Source: Pyropia haitanensis (lineage: Eukaryota > Rhodophyta > Bangiophyceae > Bangiales > Bangiaceae). Taken from it: a stretch of DNA of 64,000 bases. The stretch covers positions 5,669,874-5,733,873 of the forward strand of contig SDUX01000002.1 of NCBI GenBank assembly GCA_008729055.1, in the 5' to 3' direction. Of the stretch, positions 30,464-42,033 are shown piece after piece. A program made the position numbers and the translations under genes. A model generated the notes under the pieces. The model searched no databases, had not been told where the DNA came from, and saw nothing but the letters and a program-made list of their open reading frames with translations. Within the stretch, counting starts at the first letter, position 1, and every line of letters begins with the position of its first letter.

Positions 30464-31306
30464 GGCGGGGGGAGCGTCGACACGCAGCGGCGGCGCGGCG
30501 GCTGCCGAGGGGAACTGGGCGTGTGTGGTTTTTTTTCGGGAAGGGGTGGTCGTGGGGGGGGAGGGGGGGGAGGGGGGAGGAGGTCCGTGGCGGTGAGGGA
30601 GGATTGACAATGGGCGGTGCTTTTTCGGTCCCAGCGGCGAGGGCCTGTATCTTCTCTGTTTATTTTTTCTGTATTTTTTGGTGTGTGTGTCCCTCTGGCC
30701 GACCGGCCCGCCGACGGGTAGCGTGGGTGTGTATCGGGGGGGAGGGGCGGGGGGGCGGCGGGCGCCTCGAGTAACCACAAGTAAGCTACAACCACCGGGC
30801 GGGCCGCCCCCCGAGGCGCGCTCGCAGCGTTACTGTCCTCTTTCGATGGTGGAGCACGTGGAGCCCGCGCCAGTGGCGGCGCCCGCGGGGGGCCCACGGC
30901 CGCGGAAGGTGGCGGGCGGCGGGCGGCCAGAGCACCGTACCGTAGACGGGCGCACGGTGGCGGCGCGGCGTGGCGCGGCACCCGCCCGCCACGGCGGGTG
31001 CCACCACGGGCGTGGCCGGGGAGTGCAGCAGGCAGCGGTCCCGCGGTGCGCGTCGAACGGGGGGGGAACGGCCGCCGCAGTGGCGGCAGCAGCCGATGGC
31101 GCGCGCCGCAACACGAGGCATGGAGGAATGGTCAGAGAAGAGAGAAGAAAAGAAGGACAGCGGCAGATAGATGTACTGTACACACCCTTTTGCCAAAGCA
31201 GAGCTCCCCACCCCATCCCCAGCGTGGAGGAGTCGTCATCACGCGGGGCCGCCCCGCCGTATCGCTCGCAAAAAAAAAAAGAATCGGTTCCAACCCCACT
31301 CACAAG
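30464..31306. other. intergenic region between convergent genes
   Basis: Lies between the 3' ends of the Hint-domain gene (plus) and the FAD-enzyme gene (minus). T-rich patches at about 30520-30540 and 30655-30690 are probable 3' untranslated sequence. A run of eleven A bases is at about 31270-31280. No gene is supported. Confidence 0.5.
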
Positions 31307-33629
31307 CTACAGCCACACCTTTGGCAGCAGCGAGCCAAGCACGCCCCTGCCCGTGCGCACCGCCCGCCGCGCAGCCGCAATGTGCGGCTCGTCCTCCTCC
31401 ACCGGGATGATGGTCGGGTGGCCGACCCCCCCCGGGGCGGTGCCGAGCTCGTCCATCACCGCGATGGCGGCCTCATAGCCCGTTACCAGCGCCTTCTCCT
31501 GCGAAAACGAGCCGTGCTCCGTCACCACCCAGTCGCCCGCGGCAAAGACGTTTGGGAAGGACGTGCGGGTGCGGAGAAAGTGCTGGAACGAGCCCGGCCG
31601 GAAGTGGGTCACGCCCCGCGGCACCCGCACGACGCTGTAGTCGACGACGACCGCGTCGCGGACGGCGGGCACGCACGCGCCAATGTCCGCCTGCACCTTG
31701 GCCACAATCGCCTCGTCGCTCATGACGAGCAGCTGGTTGGCGTGGTAAAAGTCCGCCTCGAGCACCGTCGCCGCGTCGTACCGGTGCTCGTCGTGGAGCG
31801 CGTTGAGGTCAAAGAACGTCCAGCCGGTGGTGTTGTCAAAGCCAAACGCGGCGTTGCTGGCGGCGCCAACGTCCACCTTGCGGTCCAGGTAGAGCCGCAC
31901 GGCAAGGACGTCGACGGCGCCCAGGTTGGACACCCCCGCAAACTCCTTGCGGTCGCCCAGCGTGCGGCTGCCCCGCACGATGCCCTGCATCCCAGAGATG
32001 CCCACCGCAAACACGACCGCGTCGGCGGGGAGCGTCTCCTCCCCGCCGCCGGCCTTGTCTGTCACCACCACCCCCGTGGCGCGGCCGTACGCGTCGGTCG
32101 TCACGTCCTTGACGCGCGTGGCGCACCGGACGGTGCTGCCCGTGGCCTCAATGGCCTTGACAAGGGGGTTGAAGATGCGTGCGCCGACCGTGCCGCGGCC
32201 CCACACCACGTCAAAGTCGCCCTGATGGTTCAGGATAAAGTACCTGCGGAGGGTGGCCAGAGCCGCAAGAGAAGAAAACAGCAGGAGAGGGGGACGCAAG
32301 ACGAGACACCGCGGTCGGTTAGTCGCAGTCACAGTGGCAGTCCCAGCAGCAGCAACGCTTGCATGCACACACCCGTCACGCCCACAGCGGCGGGACGGCT
32401 GCCCACACCACGCTCCCATTCCTCCCTGCTGCCAGACGCGCCCACACGTACAGCAGCATGCCCATCGCCGCCGCCGCCGAGCACTCCTCCCCCGGCGCAA
32501 ACAGTCCCACCAGCAGCATCGGCTCAAACGCCTCCTTGTACAGCCGCCGCGACACGCCGTGTGCGGCAAACAGCTCCCGCGCGGTCATGTTGTCGTACCG
32601 CGCCCAGTCGTCGAGCCGCCGCGGGTCAAAGTCCGCCACCACCCCCAGCAGCGGCAGCGCGGTGAGGCGGTGAGCCAGCGGCAGCCGCGCGAATCGAGTG
32701 TACACGAGGGTGCCCAGCGGCGTCGGCAGCCGCGGCTGCTCGGCAAAGATGGGGGACTCGGTCTCGAGGCCCGCCGGCGAGTACTGGGCGGACTTTGTCC
32801 ACGGCGTGAACGCGTCGGTGATGCCCAGCTCATTGACCAGCGAGAAGATGTTCTCATACGGGCGCCAAAAGCCGTGGATCTATGGCGCGGGCAAAGCGGG
32901 GAGGCACACAGTCCACAGAGACACAGAGGAGAGCGAGCGGGCCACGTCAGTTGCGTGCAACCAGGCGGCAGCGCCCAAGCGGCAGTGGCGGCACCGATAC
33001 GTGCTTGACACTGCCAAGAGCGCCGCTCCCCTTCCATGCGCCCGCCAGGCTCCCCAACCAGTCCCGGGCGAGCACAACTCCCACCCCGTCCCTCTCCCCT
33101 GCAGTCCCCTGCCACTCCCTACGGCACATACCCCGACCTCCACCGGCTTGTTCCCTTTGGCTGTCCGCCAGCCCGCGACCAGGCCGCCCACGCTGTCCGC
33201 CGCGTCCACGAGCGTCACGTCGTGGCCCGCCTTGGCCAGCGCGTGCGCCGCGCCGAGCCCCGCCCACCCCGCACCCACCACCACCACCCGCTTGTCCGCC
33301 GCCACGGGCGTGCCCGCCACCGCCGTCGCCGCCGCCGGCACGGGCGTCACGGGCGGCGGCGGCGGCAGCGGCGTCGCCGCGACGGCGGGCACGACCGGCA
33401 CCGCCGCCGGCGGGACGCGGCCCGGCGGCGGCGGCGAACCAGACGGGGTGGCCGCCGGTGGGGTGGCGCCGCCAAGGGCGTAGGGGGCCGTGGCGGTCGC
33501 CGGCGGGCGGGCGCGGCCGCCCGCCGCCGCCGAGGGGGGCAAGCCGCCGGGTCGCCGGCGGGCGGCGGGGGCCGGCCCGCGTGACGGGCGCAGCGGCAGC
33601 GCCGGCGCCAGGCCGGCAAAGGCCACCAT
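31307..33629 (-). CDS. FAD-dependent carotenoid desaturase-like oxidoreductase, plastid-targeted
   Basis: Three exons: 33629-33132, 32879-32452 and 32243-31307, totalling 620 aa. Donors are GTATGT and GTACGT, acceptors CATAG and CGCAG, and both joins keep the frame (VEVG|IHGFW and GMLL|YFILNHQ). The first 110 residues are an Ala/Pro-rich, Arg-containing transit-type leader. The FAD-binding motif follows at about residues 115-143: VVVVGAGWAGLGAAHALAKA with a terminal acidic position (LVDA). IHGFWRPYENIFSLVNELG and GLFAPGEECSAAAAMGML are conserved in phytoene/zeta-carotene-desaturase-related amine-oxidase-fold enzymes of cyanobacteria and plastids. The C-terminal FAD site reads FPNVFAAGDWVVTEHGSFSQ then EKALVTGYEAA. 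Exact substrate is not determinable; it is a relative of, not clearly identical to, PDS or ZDS. Location is probably plastid. Confidence 0.8.
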
Positions 33630-34321
33630 CGTCGCGGTGGGTGTGAAAGAGAGGGCGCCGTCAGGGAGACAGGAACGAGGGGGAGGGGGGAGTGAGGTGG
33701 GCGCTTGGGTCACCGGGTCGTCTGACGTGGGGGACGTAGGGGGAGGGGACCAAGACGCGGTCGCGGTGGGGGCGGCCAGGCGCACGCGATGGCTTCGGCG
33801 CGTGGAGGGTGGCGACGCGGGCGCAACTCCGGAATGCCGCATGCCATCCACAGCCTGCTGGGCTTGGGAAAGTCCATGGAACCGAGCTCCCCGGCGATCG
33901 GGTGGTCGGAAATCTCGACCAATCGCCGCGACGCTTGGGGCGGCACCCCTCCAGAAAAAAAGAGCACGGTCCTCATCCGCGTCCCGCAGACCGCCCGCCT
34001 TGCATCCTGCATGAAGCGCACCGCGAGGAGCCTCCCCCATTCGCAGCGTGCCCCTTTACCCGCTGGAGAGACGCGCCCTCCCCGGCCTCTGGTGCTGGCC
34101 GCAACGCGCGCGACGCCGTCCAGTCTCAGTGGACACCAGCGGCAGCGCGGGGACGACGTGGAAGGACGGACGGGCGCCGGCGAGGAGACACGGGACGGAC
34201 AAAAAAAAAAAAAAAGCCACACCGCACACGCTGCGTCTAGAAAACAGAAGCGCCAGGCCACGCGTTCGGCCAAGCGCAGAGAGGTACGGGGTGGGGGGGC
34301 GGGGAGGGGGAGAGGCACAGC
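33630..34321. other. intergenic region
   Basis: Upstream flank of the FAD-enzyme gene and downstream flank of the next minus-strand gene. Holds a 15-A run at about 34201-34215. No gene is supported. Confidence 0.5.
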
Positions 34322-34583
34322 TCACCCCTTCCGCCCACCGCCGCGCCCGCCACCCCCACCGCCACCGCCACCGCCACCACCACCGCCACCCGCACCGCCA
34401 CCGCCGTTCACACCCCCACCCCCATTCGCACCTCCACCTCCCCCGCCGTTGCCACCACCACCACCACCACCACCACCACCACCACCCCCGCCACCGGCGT
34501 TGGCAGTCCCCCCCCGAGCACCCGACGCGGCCGACGGCGCGCGGCTGCTCCGCCGCCGGCCGCTATCCCGTCTCCTGCGGCGC

Positions 34584-34633
<50 letters not shown>

Positions 34634-37600
34634 CCCACCACCGGCACCACCGCCATTGCCGCCGCCGCCAGTGCCGCCGCCGACGCCGCCGCCGCCGCCC
34701 GCATCGCTCGTGACCGACGCGGTCGGGCTGACCGCCCGCCCGCCGCCGCCGCCACCCCCGCCCCCGTCGCCGCCCCCCAGTCTTGGCCGGTCGCCCAGGC
34801 GGTCGAGCACAGACGGCACGCCGTCGCCGGCGCCCCCCCCCCGCCCGCCCACGCCGGTGGCGTCACCCTCCCCCCCCCCCCCCCCTGGCGCCGCCCCCCC
34901 CCCCCCCCGCCGTGGCTGACGCTCCGGCCGCGGTTGCGGCCGCCGCGCTTGGACTTGCGCGACCGCCCGCCGCCACCGCCGCCGCCACCGCCGCCGCCGC
35001 CGCCGTCCGCGTCGCCGCGGCTGTCGGCAGAGGAGGAGGGGGTGATGGCCACGTCAGGCCGGCAGGGGGCCCCGTCCGTGGCCGCGGGCGGGACGCCGAC
35101 GGCCGTGCTCAGCCGCGACCACACGCTGCCGCGCGGGGCGTCCACGGGGGGCTGTCGTGGCGCGCCGCCCCGGGGCGAAACCGCCTTGGCGGGGGTGACG
35201 GACGCAGGTGGCGACGCCGCGCTGGGCAGTGACGACGCGGACGGCGCGACGGGAAAGGATTTGGGGATGGACCAGCCGTTGCCGGTCGCGCCGGCCGCAC
35301 TGTGGTGCGGCGGGCCGCCAGACCGCGGGCCAGAGCTGCTGGCCGACGCCGTCGGCCCGGTGGCGGCGGCCAGCGGCGGGCCGCCGCCGCTGCCGCCGCC
35401 GCCGCCGCTGCCGCTGCCGCCGCGCCCCCCCCCCCGGCGCTTCCCCCCCTCCCCGCCCGTCGCGGCCGCGGCCGCCGCCGCGTCCGCCTTGACCTGCCGC
35501 CCCAGGTGCCCCGCGACGAGCCGGCTCGCCACCCGGTCGGTCGTCTCGGGCCGCCCCCCCGCGAGCGGGCCGACGCCCGCCGCGGCCGCGGCAAGAAACG
35601 CCTTGTGCGTGGCGGCCTCGGCGTCGACGAGCGGCCGCGCCGACCACGCGGGCGCGTCGGCCGGGCGGAGCGCCGCGAGCAGCGCCCGCGCGTCCGCGGC
35701 TGTGCGGGTGAGGACGAGCGTCAGGCCCGGGTAGTCGACGGGGACGAGCTCAAACGGCCGCTCCGCGGTGCGGCCGACCATGGCGCGGACCGCCGCGACG
35801 GGGGAGGCCGACGGGTGGGCCAGCTCCACAGCGTGCTCGGACGAGAGGGAGGGGGGGCTGGGCGGCGCCGCGGCGGGGGTGACAACGGGGGGGGCCAGCG
35901 CCGGCGACGGACCAGGCGCCCTAGGTGTCCGCGAGGGGGCGGCTGACCGTGGCGCCGCCGCGGGTGCCACCGCCGCCGCCGCGGGTGCCGTACCCCGCGC
36001 CCCGGGTACGGATGCCGACCCTGCAGCTGCAACAGGCCGAGCAGCAGGGGCATCCGTCGGCACGGTAGCCGCTAAGCGGGTGCTCCCCGCAGCCACGGTG
36101 CTGGCTGCCGAGCCGCTGGACGGTGCCGTGACCGACTTCCACGACCGGTTCCCCGTTGCGGCGGCCGGCGGCGGCGGCTGTGTGGCAGTAGCCGGCGCGG
36201 GACGTGCAGCCGCGGCCGTCTTTGACGCAACCGGCGCCGCCGCCGCTGGCACGCCCGCGGGCGTCACCGCCATGGCCGCCGCCCCACCCTGAGCGGCTGC
36301 CGCGGGTGGCGACGGCGTCGCGGGCGATGCCGTCGCCGCAACCGCCACCGGCGCGGATGCCCTCCACTGGGGCAGGGACGCGGGCGTCCCGGGCGTTGAC
36401 GGTGGCACGGGCAGCGTCCGAGGCGGCGGCGGCGCAGCCGCCGACGGTGCCGGCGCGCCCTTGGTCGGCGCCACCGCCGCCACCGCCACGGGTGAGACAG
36501 ACGCACCCCCAGCCGGCTTTGTCGGAGCCGCGGGCTTGGCCGCCGCCGCCGCCGCCTTGACCGCCGCCGCCTTCCCCCCCCCCCAGGCGCCGGGGACGCG
36601 CCCGCGGCGGGCGGCCCCTCCCCCCCCCCCCCCTCCCCCCCGTGGCGCCGCGCGTACGCCGCCCGCGACGCCGGGTCCGCGTCGCGCAGCGGGCGGGCGG
36701 CCCACGGCGGCGCCCCCGCCGCGTTCAGCGCCGACAGCAGCGCCCGCGCGTCGTCGGCGACGCGGGTGACAACGAGCGTCAGGCCCGGCGGGCCGACGGG
36801 GACCAGCTCGTACGCCTTTCTCGCGGACCGGTTGACGGTGGAACGGACGACCGACGCGGGCGACGCGGTGGGGTGGGTGAGCTCGACAACGTGCTCCCCG
36901 TCGAGGCCGGCGGAGAGGGCGGCGGCGGCCTTGGCGCCGGGGGGGGGGGGCTTGGCCACCCCCGCCGAGCGGGGCTCGGGGATGGGCCGCACCCCGCCGC
37001 CGCGGTCGCCGCCGCCGCCGCGGTCGCCGCCCCGCTCGACGCCCCGTTCGACGCCCCGCTCGACGCCCCGCTCGACGCCCCGCTCGACGCCCCGCTCGAC
37101 GCCCCGCTCCCGCTCACGCCTGCCGCCGCCGCCCCCACCACTGCGGTCGCGGTCGCGGCCGCCGCCGCCGCCGCCGCGGGGCGTCGGCGGCGGCACCGGC
37201 TTGGCGGGCGACGGCGCGACGACCCGCCGGAGCATGACGGGCGACGGCTCTGGCGCGCCGCGGCCGCCGCGGGGCACCCCCCCCCCCCCGCCGCCACCGC
37301 CGATCGGCCGCCGCCGCCGCCGCCTCCCCCGCGCGGGGAGGCCGCCCACGGCGGCTCGGGCGCGCCGCGGCCGCCGCGGCCGTCGGCGGACCGCCCACCG
37401 CCGCCGCCGCCGCCGCCGCCGCCACCGCCCAGCCGCACGAGGCCGCCGCCGTCGCGGCCGCCACCGCGGCCGTCGCCGCGGCCGTCGCCGCGGCCGTCGC
37501 CGCGAGCGGCGCCGCGCCAGTCGCCGCCGCCGGGCTGGAACGGGCCGCGGCCGTCGGGGCCGCCCCCGCCGGGGGCACCCCCCCCCTCGCCGCGCCGGGG

Positions 37601-37822
37601 CACCCCCCCCCCACCCCCGCGGGCGGCGGCGGCGCCAAGCACATCCCCAAGGGGCCGGTGCCCCCCCCTCCCCCCTCCCCCGGCGCCGCCATGCGGGCGC
37701 GGCGGCTCGGGCGGCGGGACGGTCAGTCCCGGGCGGTCGGCGCCAATGGTGCCGAGGTCGCCCAGGTCGCCGTCATCGTCGCTGAGGTCAGCCCAGTCGA
37801 GCCCCGCGGGGCTGTCGCTCAT
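34322..37822 (-). CDS. RGG-type protein with two copies of an unknown ~85-aa domain
   Basis: Minus-strand gene from the ATG at 37822 (MSDSPAGLDWADLSDDDGDL) to TGA at 34322-34324, spanning three frame changes that fall at C/G runs near 37277-37289, 36620-36633 and 34870-34907. All are explained by one missing base per run. Order of parts: acidic N-terminus, Gly/Arg region, a 12-base repeat coding (GVER)n, domain copy 1 (about 36908-36645, EHVVELTHPTASPASVVRST), an Ala/Pro linker, domain copy 2 (about 35848-35575, EHAVELAHPSASPVAAVRAM), then Gly/Arg-rich sequence with a basic RSRKSKRGGRNRGRS and a poly-Gly tail. The copies share ELVPV..PGLTLVxTR..ADARALLxAL and W(A/S)ARPLxDA. RGG, RER and SKRGGRNRGR content suggests RNA binding; the duplicated domain itself I do not recognise. 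GGTGAGC at the stop leaves a further downstream exon possible. Confidence 0.55.
37023..37110 (-). repeat. 12-base tandem repeat coding GVER units
   Basis: About seven near-perfect copies of GCTCGACGCCCC (plus-strand reading), one with GTTCGACGCCCC. On the coding strand they give RGVERGVERGVE and so on, between a Gly/Arg region and the first copy of the duplicated domain. Likely length-polymorphic. Confidence 0.8.
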
Positions 37823-38671
37823 CCTCGGGGCGGTGGCGCCGCCCCAGCCGCGGCTCCACGCCGCCTACCGCCGGGCGCCTCCTCCCCCCCCCCACCGCGG
37901 GGCGGCCCCGCCTCGTCGTCGACACGCCCCCCGCCAAGAGGGAGGGGCGTCGGTGCACGCACACCCGCCCCGTTGGAAGACCTTGAACCGCACGGTGCGC
38001 CGCAAAGGCAGCTGCGACGACCGCCGCGGGGAGCGGGGACCATACAGAGATACTGCGCGCCGCCGCCGCGTCGGGCGCGCGCGCGTCGCCGCCGCGTCGG
38101 GCGCGCGCGTCGGCGGAGGGCGGGCGGGGGCGAAAGGGTTGCGGGGAAAACGGAACGGGCCGCCGACCGGCTCGCGCCTCCCGCGCCGCCGACGGTGCCG
38201 CGTCACGGGCGTGTGGGCGGGGCGGATCACCATTGGGCGCCAGGGGCGGCGCGCGCGACGTATCCAGGAGAGCGGGTCCTCGAGGGCGGTGCCACGCTGT
38301 AAAGGCGGGCACTTGGGTTGACGAGTTACTGACCTATTGAGGACGCTTACCCTGCATCTAATTGCACTGATGCGCACTTGGAAAGCCGGTCTGTGCCACG
38401 TGATGGGATCTCAACGACTGTATTTTCACTTCTTGCTTATCATCGTGGTGCAATTGATCTTCTTGGCACGTGGTGCTCGAGATCCGGGACGGAGGCGCGC
38501 ACCGTCGACGCTGGCGATATGGAACTTGGTCCCTCTCCCGACCCACATCGCCGCCCGCATTCTCTTCCTTCACCACGCCACGCTCTGACCTGTCGTTTTC
38601 TGCGTCTGTTCCCTTTTCCTCCCTCTCCCCGCTCAGTGTCTTCTCTTTTTCCTCCCTTCCCTTGTTGTGCC
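37823..38671. other. intergenic region between divergent genes, promoter side of Cpn10
   Basis: Lies between the start of the two-copy-domain gene (minus) and Cpn10 (plus), so should carry both promoters. The part at about 38300-38470 is markedly less GC-rich. The last 90 bases before 38671 are a pyrimidine-rich tract (CTTTTTCCTCCCTTCCCTTG), a plausible initiator or leader. Confidence 0.5.
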
Positions 38672-39130
38672 ATGGCGTTCATGGTGTCGACGCCCCTGCC
38701 GCTGCGGCGGCCTGCCGCCCTGGCCAGCCGCGGCCGCGGCGCCCCCCCCCCGGCCGCCACCCCCCTCGCACTTCCCCATCCCGCCGCCGCCGCCGCCGCC
38801 GCGGCCGCCACCCCCCCGCGGATGGTAGAGGAGGTGGTGCCCGTCGCGACCAGCGACCGCATCCTCATCCGCCCGACGCCGGCGGCGCAGGCGACCCCGT
38901 CGGGGCTGCTGCTGACGACGGGCGCCGCGACCGACCGGCCGACGACGGGCACGGTCATTGCGGTCGGGCCTGGGCTGACCTACACGACGGGTGAGGGCAA
39001 GGAGCCGATGCCCGTCCGTGTGGGCGACCACGTGCTGTGGGACCAGTATGATGGGCTGGAGATGGCGGTGCCGGGGGTGGAGGGCAAGCTTGTCAGCGTG
39101 CGCGCGCGGAACCTGGCGGCCTACTGGTGA
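38672..39130 (+). CDS. plastid co-chaperonin, GroES/Cpn10 family
   Basis: Intronless, 152 aa, ATG at 38672 (TGCCATGGCG). Residues 1-50 form an Arg/Ala/Pro/Ser leader without acidic residues, consistent with a transit peptide. The mature part is one Cpn10 barrel: VPVATSDRILIRPTP (compare GDRVLVKP of GroES), the mobile-loop region TPSGLLLTTGAATDRPTTGT, then VIAVGPGL, VRVGDHVLWDQYDGLEM and a final strand LVSVRARNLAAYW. The family caps the Cpn60 ring and drives ATP-dependent folding, in plastids including Rubisco subunits. Only one barrel is present, so it is the Cpn10 form, not the two-barrel Cpn20. The terminal LAAYW replaces the acidic ends of bacterial GroES. Confidence 0.85.
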   Translation: MAFMVSTPLPLRRPAALASRGRGAPPPAATPLALPHPAAAAAAAAATPPRMVEEVVPVATSDRILIRPTPAAQATPSGLLLTTGAATDRPTTGTVIAVGPGLTYTTGEGKEPMPVRVGDHVLWDQYDGLEMAVPGVEGKLVSVRARNLAAYW

Positions 39131-39531
39131 GTTTGCCAGAGAGGGGGGCGGCCGCCTGCAGCTTTGTGCGCGGCTAGTGTGCGCCGGGCGAGTGGTTATT
39201 GGTTGGGGTAGGAGTGGAGGCGCTGGTGTGCGGGCGCGGTGGGGATGTGCCGCGCCGGGCCAGGAGGGGATGCTAGTGGGGGTCGGCGTGCCTGGGTGCG
39301 CATGGTGTACGCACGGCAGCGGCAGCAGCGTGGCAGCGCTTCTCGTGTGGTGGCCGCCCGCGCGGGCTGGTGAGCCGAGCCGCGTCCACCACGCGGTCGG
39401 GCGGGCGTGACGTCGGGAGGCAGGCTGTCCGCGGCTGTTGGCGGTGGGCGCGGCTCGGGAGGGTGTGGCGGGCCCGTGGCGGCGGCCACGGGGATGTCGC
39501 GGCCAACGCGGGCGGCGGCGGGGTTCTTTGC
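39131..39531. other. intergenic region between convergent coding sequences
   Basis: The 3' flank of Cpn10 and downstream flank of the trehalase fragment. G/T-rich on the plus strand. No gene is supported. Confidence 0.5.
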
Positions 39532-39950
39532 TTAAAGCGGTGCGCTCGACATGGCCAGGGTAGCGAAGGCGGGGGCGTCCGCCGGGCACGGGCACGTCCA
39601 CGATCCCCCTTCATCGCAAGAGGGCACCCCCGCCGCGTGGTGGTTCATCACGCCAAAGGTCCGCCCCCCCCCCCCCCCTCCTCCCCCTCCTCTTCCCCCC
39701 CCCGTCTCCGTCTCCCCACCCGGCGGCACCTCCCACGTGTACCGCTCGAGCAGCCACAGCGCGACGCCATTCGTCCGCCCAAACCCCTCCTGCGGGGCGT
39801 ACTCCCCCCCCCCCCCCGCGCCCCCCCCGCCGCCACCGCATCGTACTTTTCGTCCATCACCCCGCCGGGGCGCGCCCAGCCGGCCGCCACCGTCGCGAGC
39901 GTCCGGTTGGCAATTACCGCGGCGAGCGCGGCGCCGCCGCCGACGGCGTG
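39532..39950 (-). pseudogene. C-terminal fragment of a GH37 trehalase
   Basis: About 140 codons ending at TAA (39532-39534) match the last part of GH37 trehalases, which hydrolyse alpha,alpha-trehalose to glucose. It reads VIANRTLATVAAGWARPGGV then MDEKYDAVAAGG, and after a one-base frame change at a 14-C run (39804-39817), GGGGEYAPQEGFGRTNGVAL then WLLERY. The EKY and GGGGEY..QEGFG.TNG blocks are trehalase signatures (the family usually has GFGWTNG; here Trp is Arg). The catalytic centre and the QWD-type signature should lie upstream on this strand, but nothing recognisable is found between 39950 and 42000. So this is either the last exon of a gene with a very long intron or, more likely, a gene fragment. 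The frame change itself looks like an undercalled run. Confidence 0.6.
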
Positions 39951-42033
39951 GCGCGTACGGCGGCGGCCGCGGGGGCGGGTGCCGCTCCCCGGGGGTCGAG
40001 CCCGGCGGCGCGGGGGTGGGGGTGTCCCGAAATAGAAGCCTGCGGCCACCCTCTGGCTGTGGCGGCTGCTGGCTGGCAACCGCTAGGGCGGCCGTTTGGA
40101 CACCCCACACACTACGATACATCTATGCGCATGTGGGGGAGAGAGGCCGCGGAACGGGCCTGATCCCGCCTCCCCCCCTCGGGGCGGTAGCATGCTACCA
40201 GCGGGCCCGCCCGTCCCCACTGGGAGCCACAGGGGCGGGGCGGGCGTCAGACCCGCCGGCCGACTGCACCACGGTGCCACGGGCGCGCGGCGCGGCGGCC
40301 TCTGGTGGGGGGGCAAGCGACGCACCCCGCCCACTGTGGCTTGGCAGGCGGGGACCCGGCGCGACGCCGGTTTGCTGTCCGCGATCGAGGACCAGACTGC
40401 CGGGGCGAGCCAGCCCACCGCAGGGAGAGGTGGGTGGCCGTGGGGGGGCTCCCGCCGTGGCCGTCGCCGTCAGGCAGGCAGGCCCCGCTTGGCCGGATCG
40501 TTTCCCGGGGCGGGCTCCCGTCCACGAGGCGGCTACGACGGCGGATCCCACAGTGTTCTTCTGGCGGGGCCCCCGAGTGGCTGCGACGGTGGTCGCAAAG
40601 TGTAAGGACACCGACCTCGGTCGGGACAGTACCGTCGTCCAGAGCAATTCTAGCAAATGAACGGAAAGCACCGTCGCTGAAGGAAGTGTGAATCGCGACA
40701 ATTACCACACTGTACTCGACCTCGTCAGTGTGAGTAGTGAATGAGTGCACTTCTCAGCATGAACACCAAGAAGTTGAACATTTAGTACAGTTTCTTCACT
40801 GACATTTGGAAATTTTGTGAACTCCCATGTAGTCCTGTTGTAACTCGATAACTCTTCTTGTTGAGCACGATGAGGGACCGCAGATCGTCTCGACCTCCGC
40901 CCTCTCGGCCGAGAGGACGGCCGCCACCGATGCCCACCCGACTTGGCAGACGCGTGAGGCCGCGCGCCGCCCGCAACGCGGGTGTCGCCTGCCAGGCGCT
41001 TCGCCGCCACCGGCCCGAGACTCTTGCGGCACGACGCGGGACAAGGGGATTGCTCGCCCGCTCCCTCCCTCCCGTGTTCCCGCCGCCGCCGCGGCCACGT
41101 CCCCACCCCAAACACCGCCGCGGTGCGAGCGTGACGGCAGGCGCGGCAGGCCCCCAAGGCCGCCGGAACGCGCCCGCGCCGGGAACGCCTGGTCCTCTTT
41201 TCCCACGGCGGCGCCGCGCGGAGCACCAGCGGCGGCCCGTGGCCCCCCCCGCAGTCACGCCGGCGTCTCGGGCCGCTCGACCGTGGCCGAAGGGCCGCGC
41301 GGCCCCGGAATCACCGGCCGCATCGAGGCCACCGCCGCCCCACCGCGTGGCGTGCGGCCAGCGCAGCGGCGCGCCCGACCGCCCGCCCCCGACCGGGACA
41401 CCGGGACACCCCCGCGGCCGCCGTGCACGACCGCCGCGGCCACCGCCGCGTCCTAGCGCGGGACGGGCGGTAGGGGCGCGGATCGAGGCAGCGGCGCTCC
41501 ACGCCGCCCCACCTCGGCCGAACGCACACGGCCCCAAACGAGAGGCGGATCCGCCCATCGTGCCGCAGGCCCTTCTGCCCGCCGTGGACCGTCCCTGCCA
41601 CCGCGGTCGCCACGTGCTGCATCCGCCGCCGCGGAACGGCGTCGCCGCCGACGGCGTCGCCGCCGTCTCCCACGACGGAGAAGGGTGCGTGGGGGGTGCG
41701 CGGGTCGGACCGGCTGTCGTGCCGCTGTGGCAGCAACCATGACGCGGGGTGGGCGCGGGCGCTGGCAGCGGGCCGTTGCGGGGGGGAAGCGCGGGCTGCT
41801 GCTGGTGTGGCGCCGCGGCCGGAGGTGCCGGGGCCTACAGCTACAAGCGCGGGGCAAAGGCGCAGAATAAATCGGGAAGATACCCCACATCGCGGTGGCC
41901 GCTCCGGTGCGGGGGCGGCCGCCCGCTCGTCCCCCCCACATCCAGCACAACCCGCCATCACGCAGTCCTTTGCCCTCCCCCCCCACCCCCACAGAACCTC
42001 CCGCTTGGATAGAGGCTGAGAGGCGTGGGTGCA
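39951..42033. other. intergenic region
   Basis: No gene is supported. About 40600-40870 is conspicuously AT-richer and non-repetitive (for example GAAATTTTGTGAACTCCCA) and may be a decayed element or a regulatory region; the rest is GC-rich. AATAAA occurs on the plus strand at about 41866. Confidence 0.4.

Noticed and set aside
32376..32460. Using GTGACG near 32376 as the donor of the second FAD-enzyme exon
   Set aside because: It would insert about 20 residues not found in the family; GTACGT at 32451 gives the conserved GMLLYFILNHQ junction.
34408..36705. Single 765-codon minus-strand frame taken as a complete gene
   Set aside because: Its ends fall at homopolymer runs and the adjacent frames continue the same protein (the duplicated domain and the true start at 37822), so it is one segment of a larger gene.
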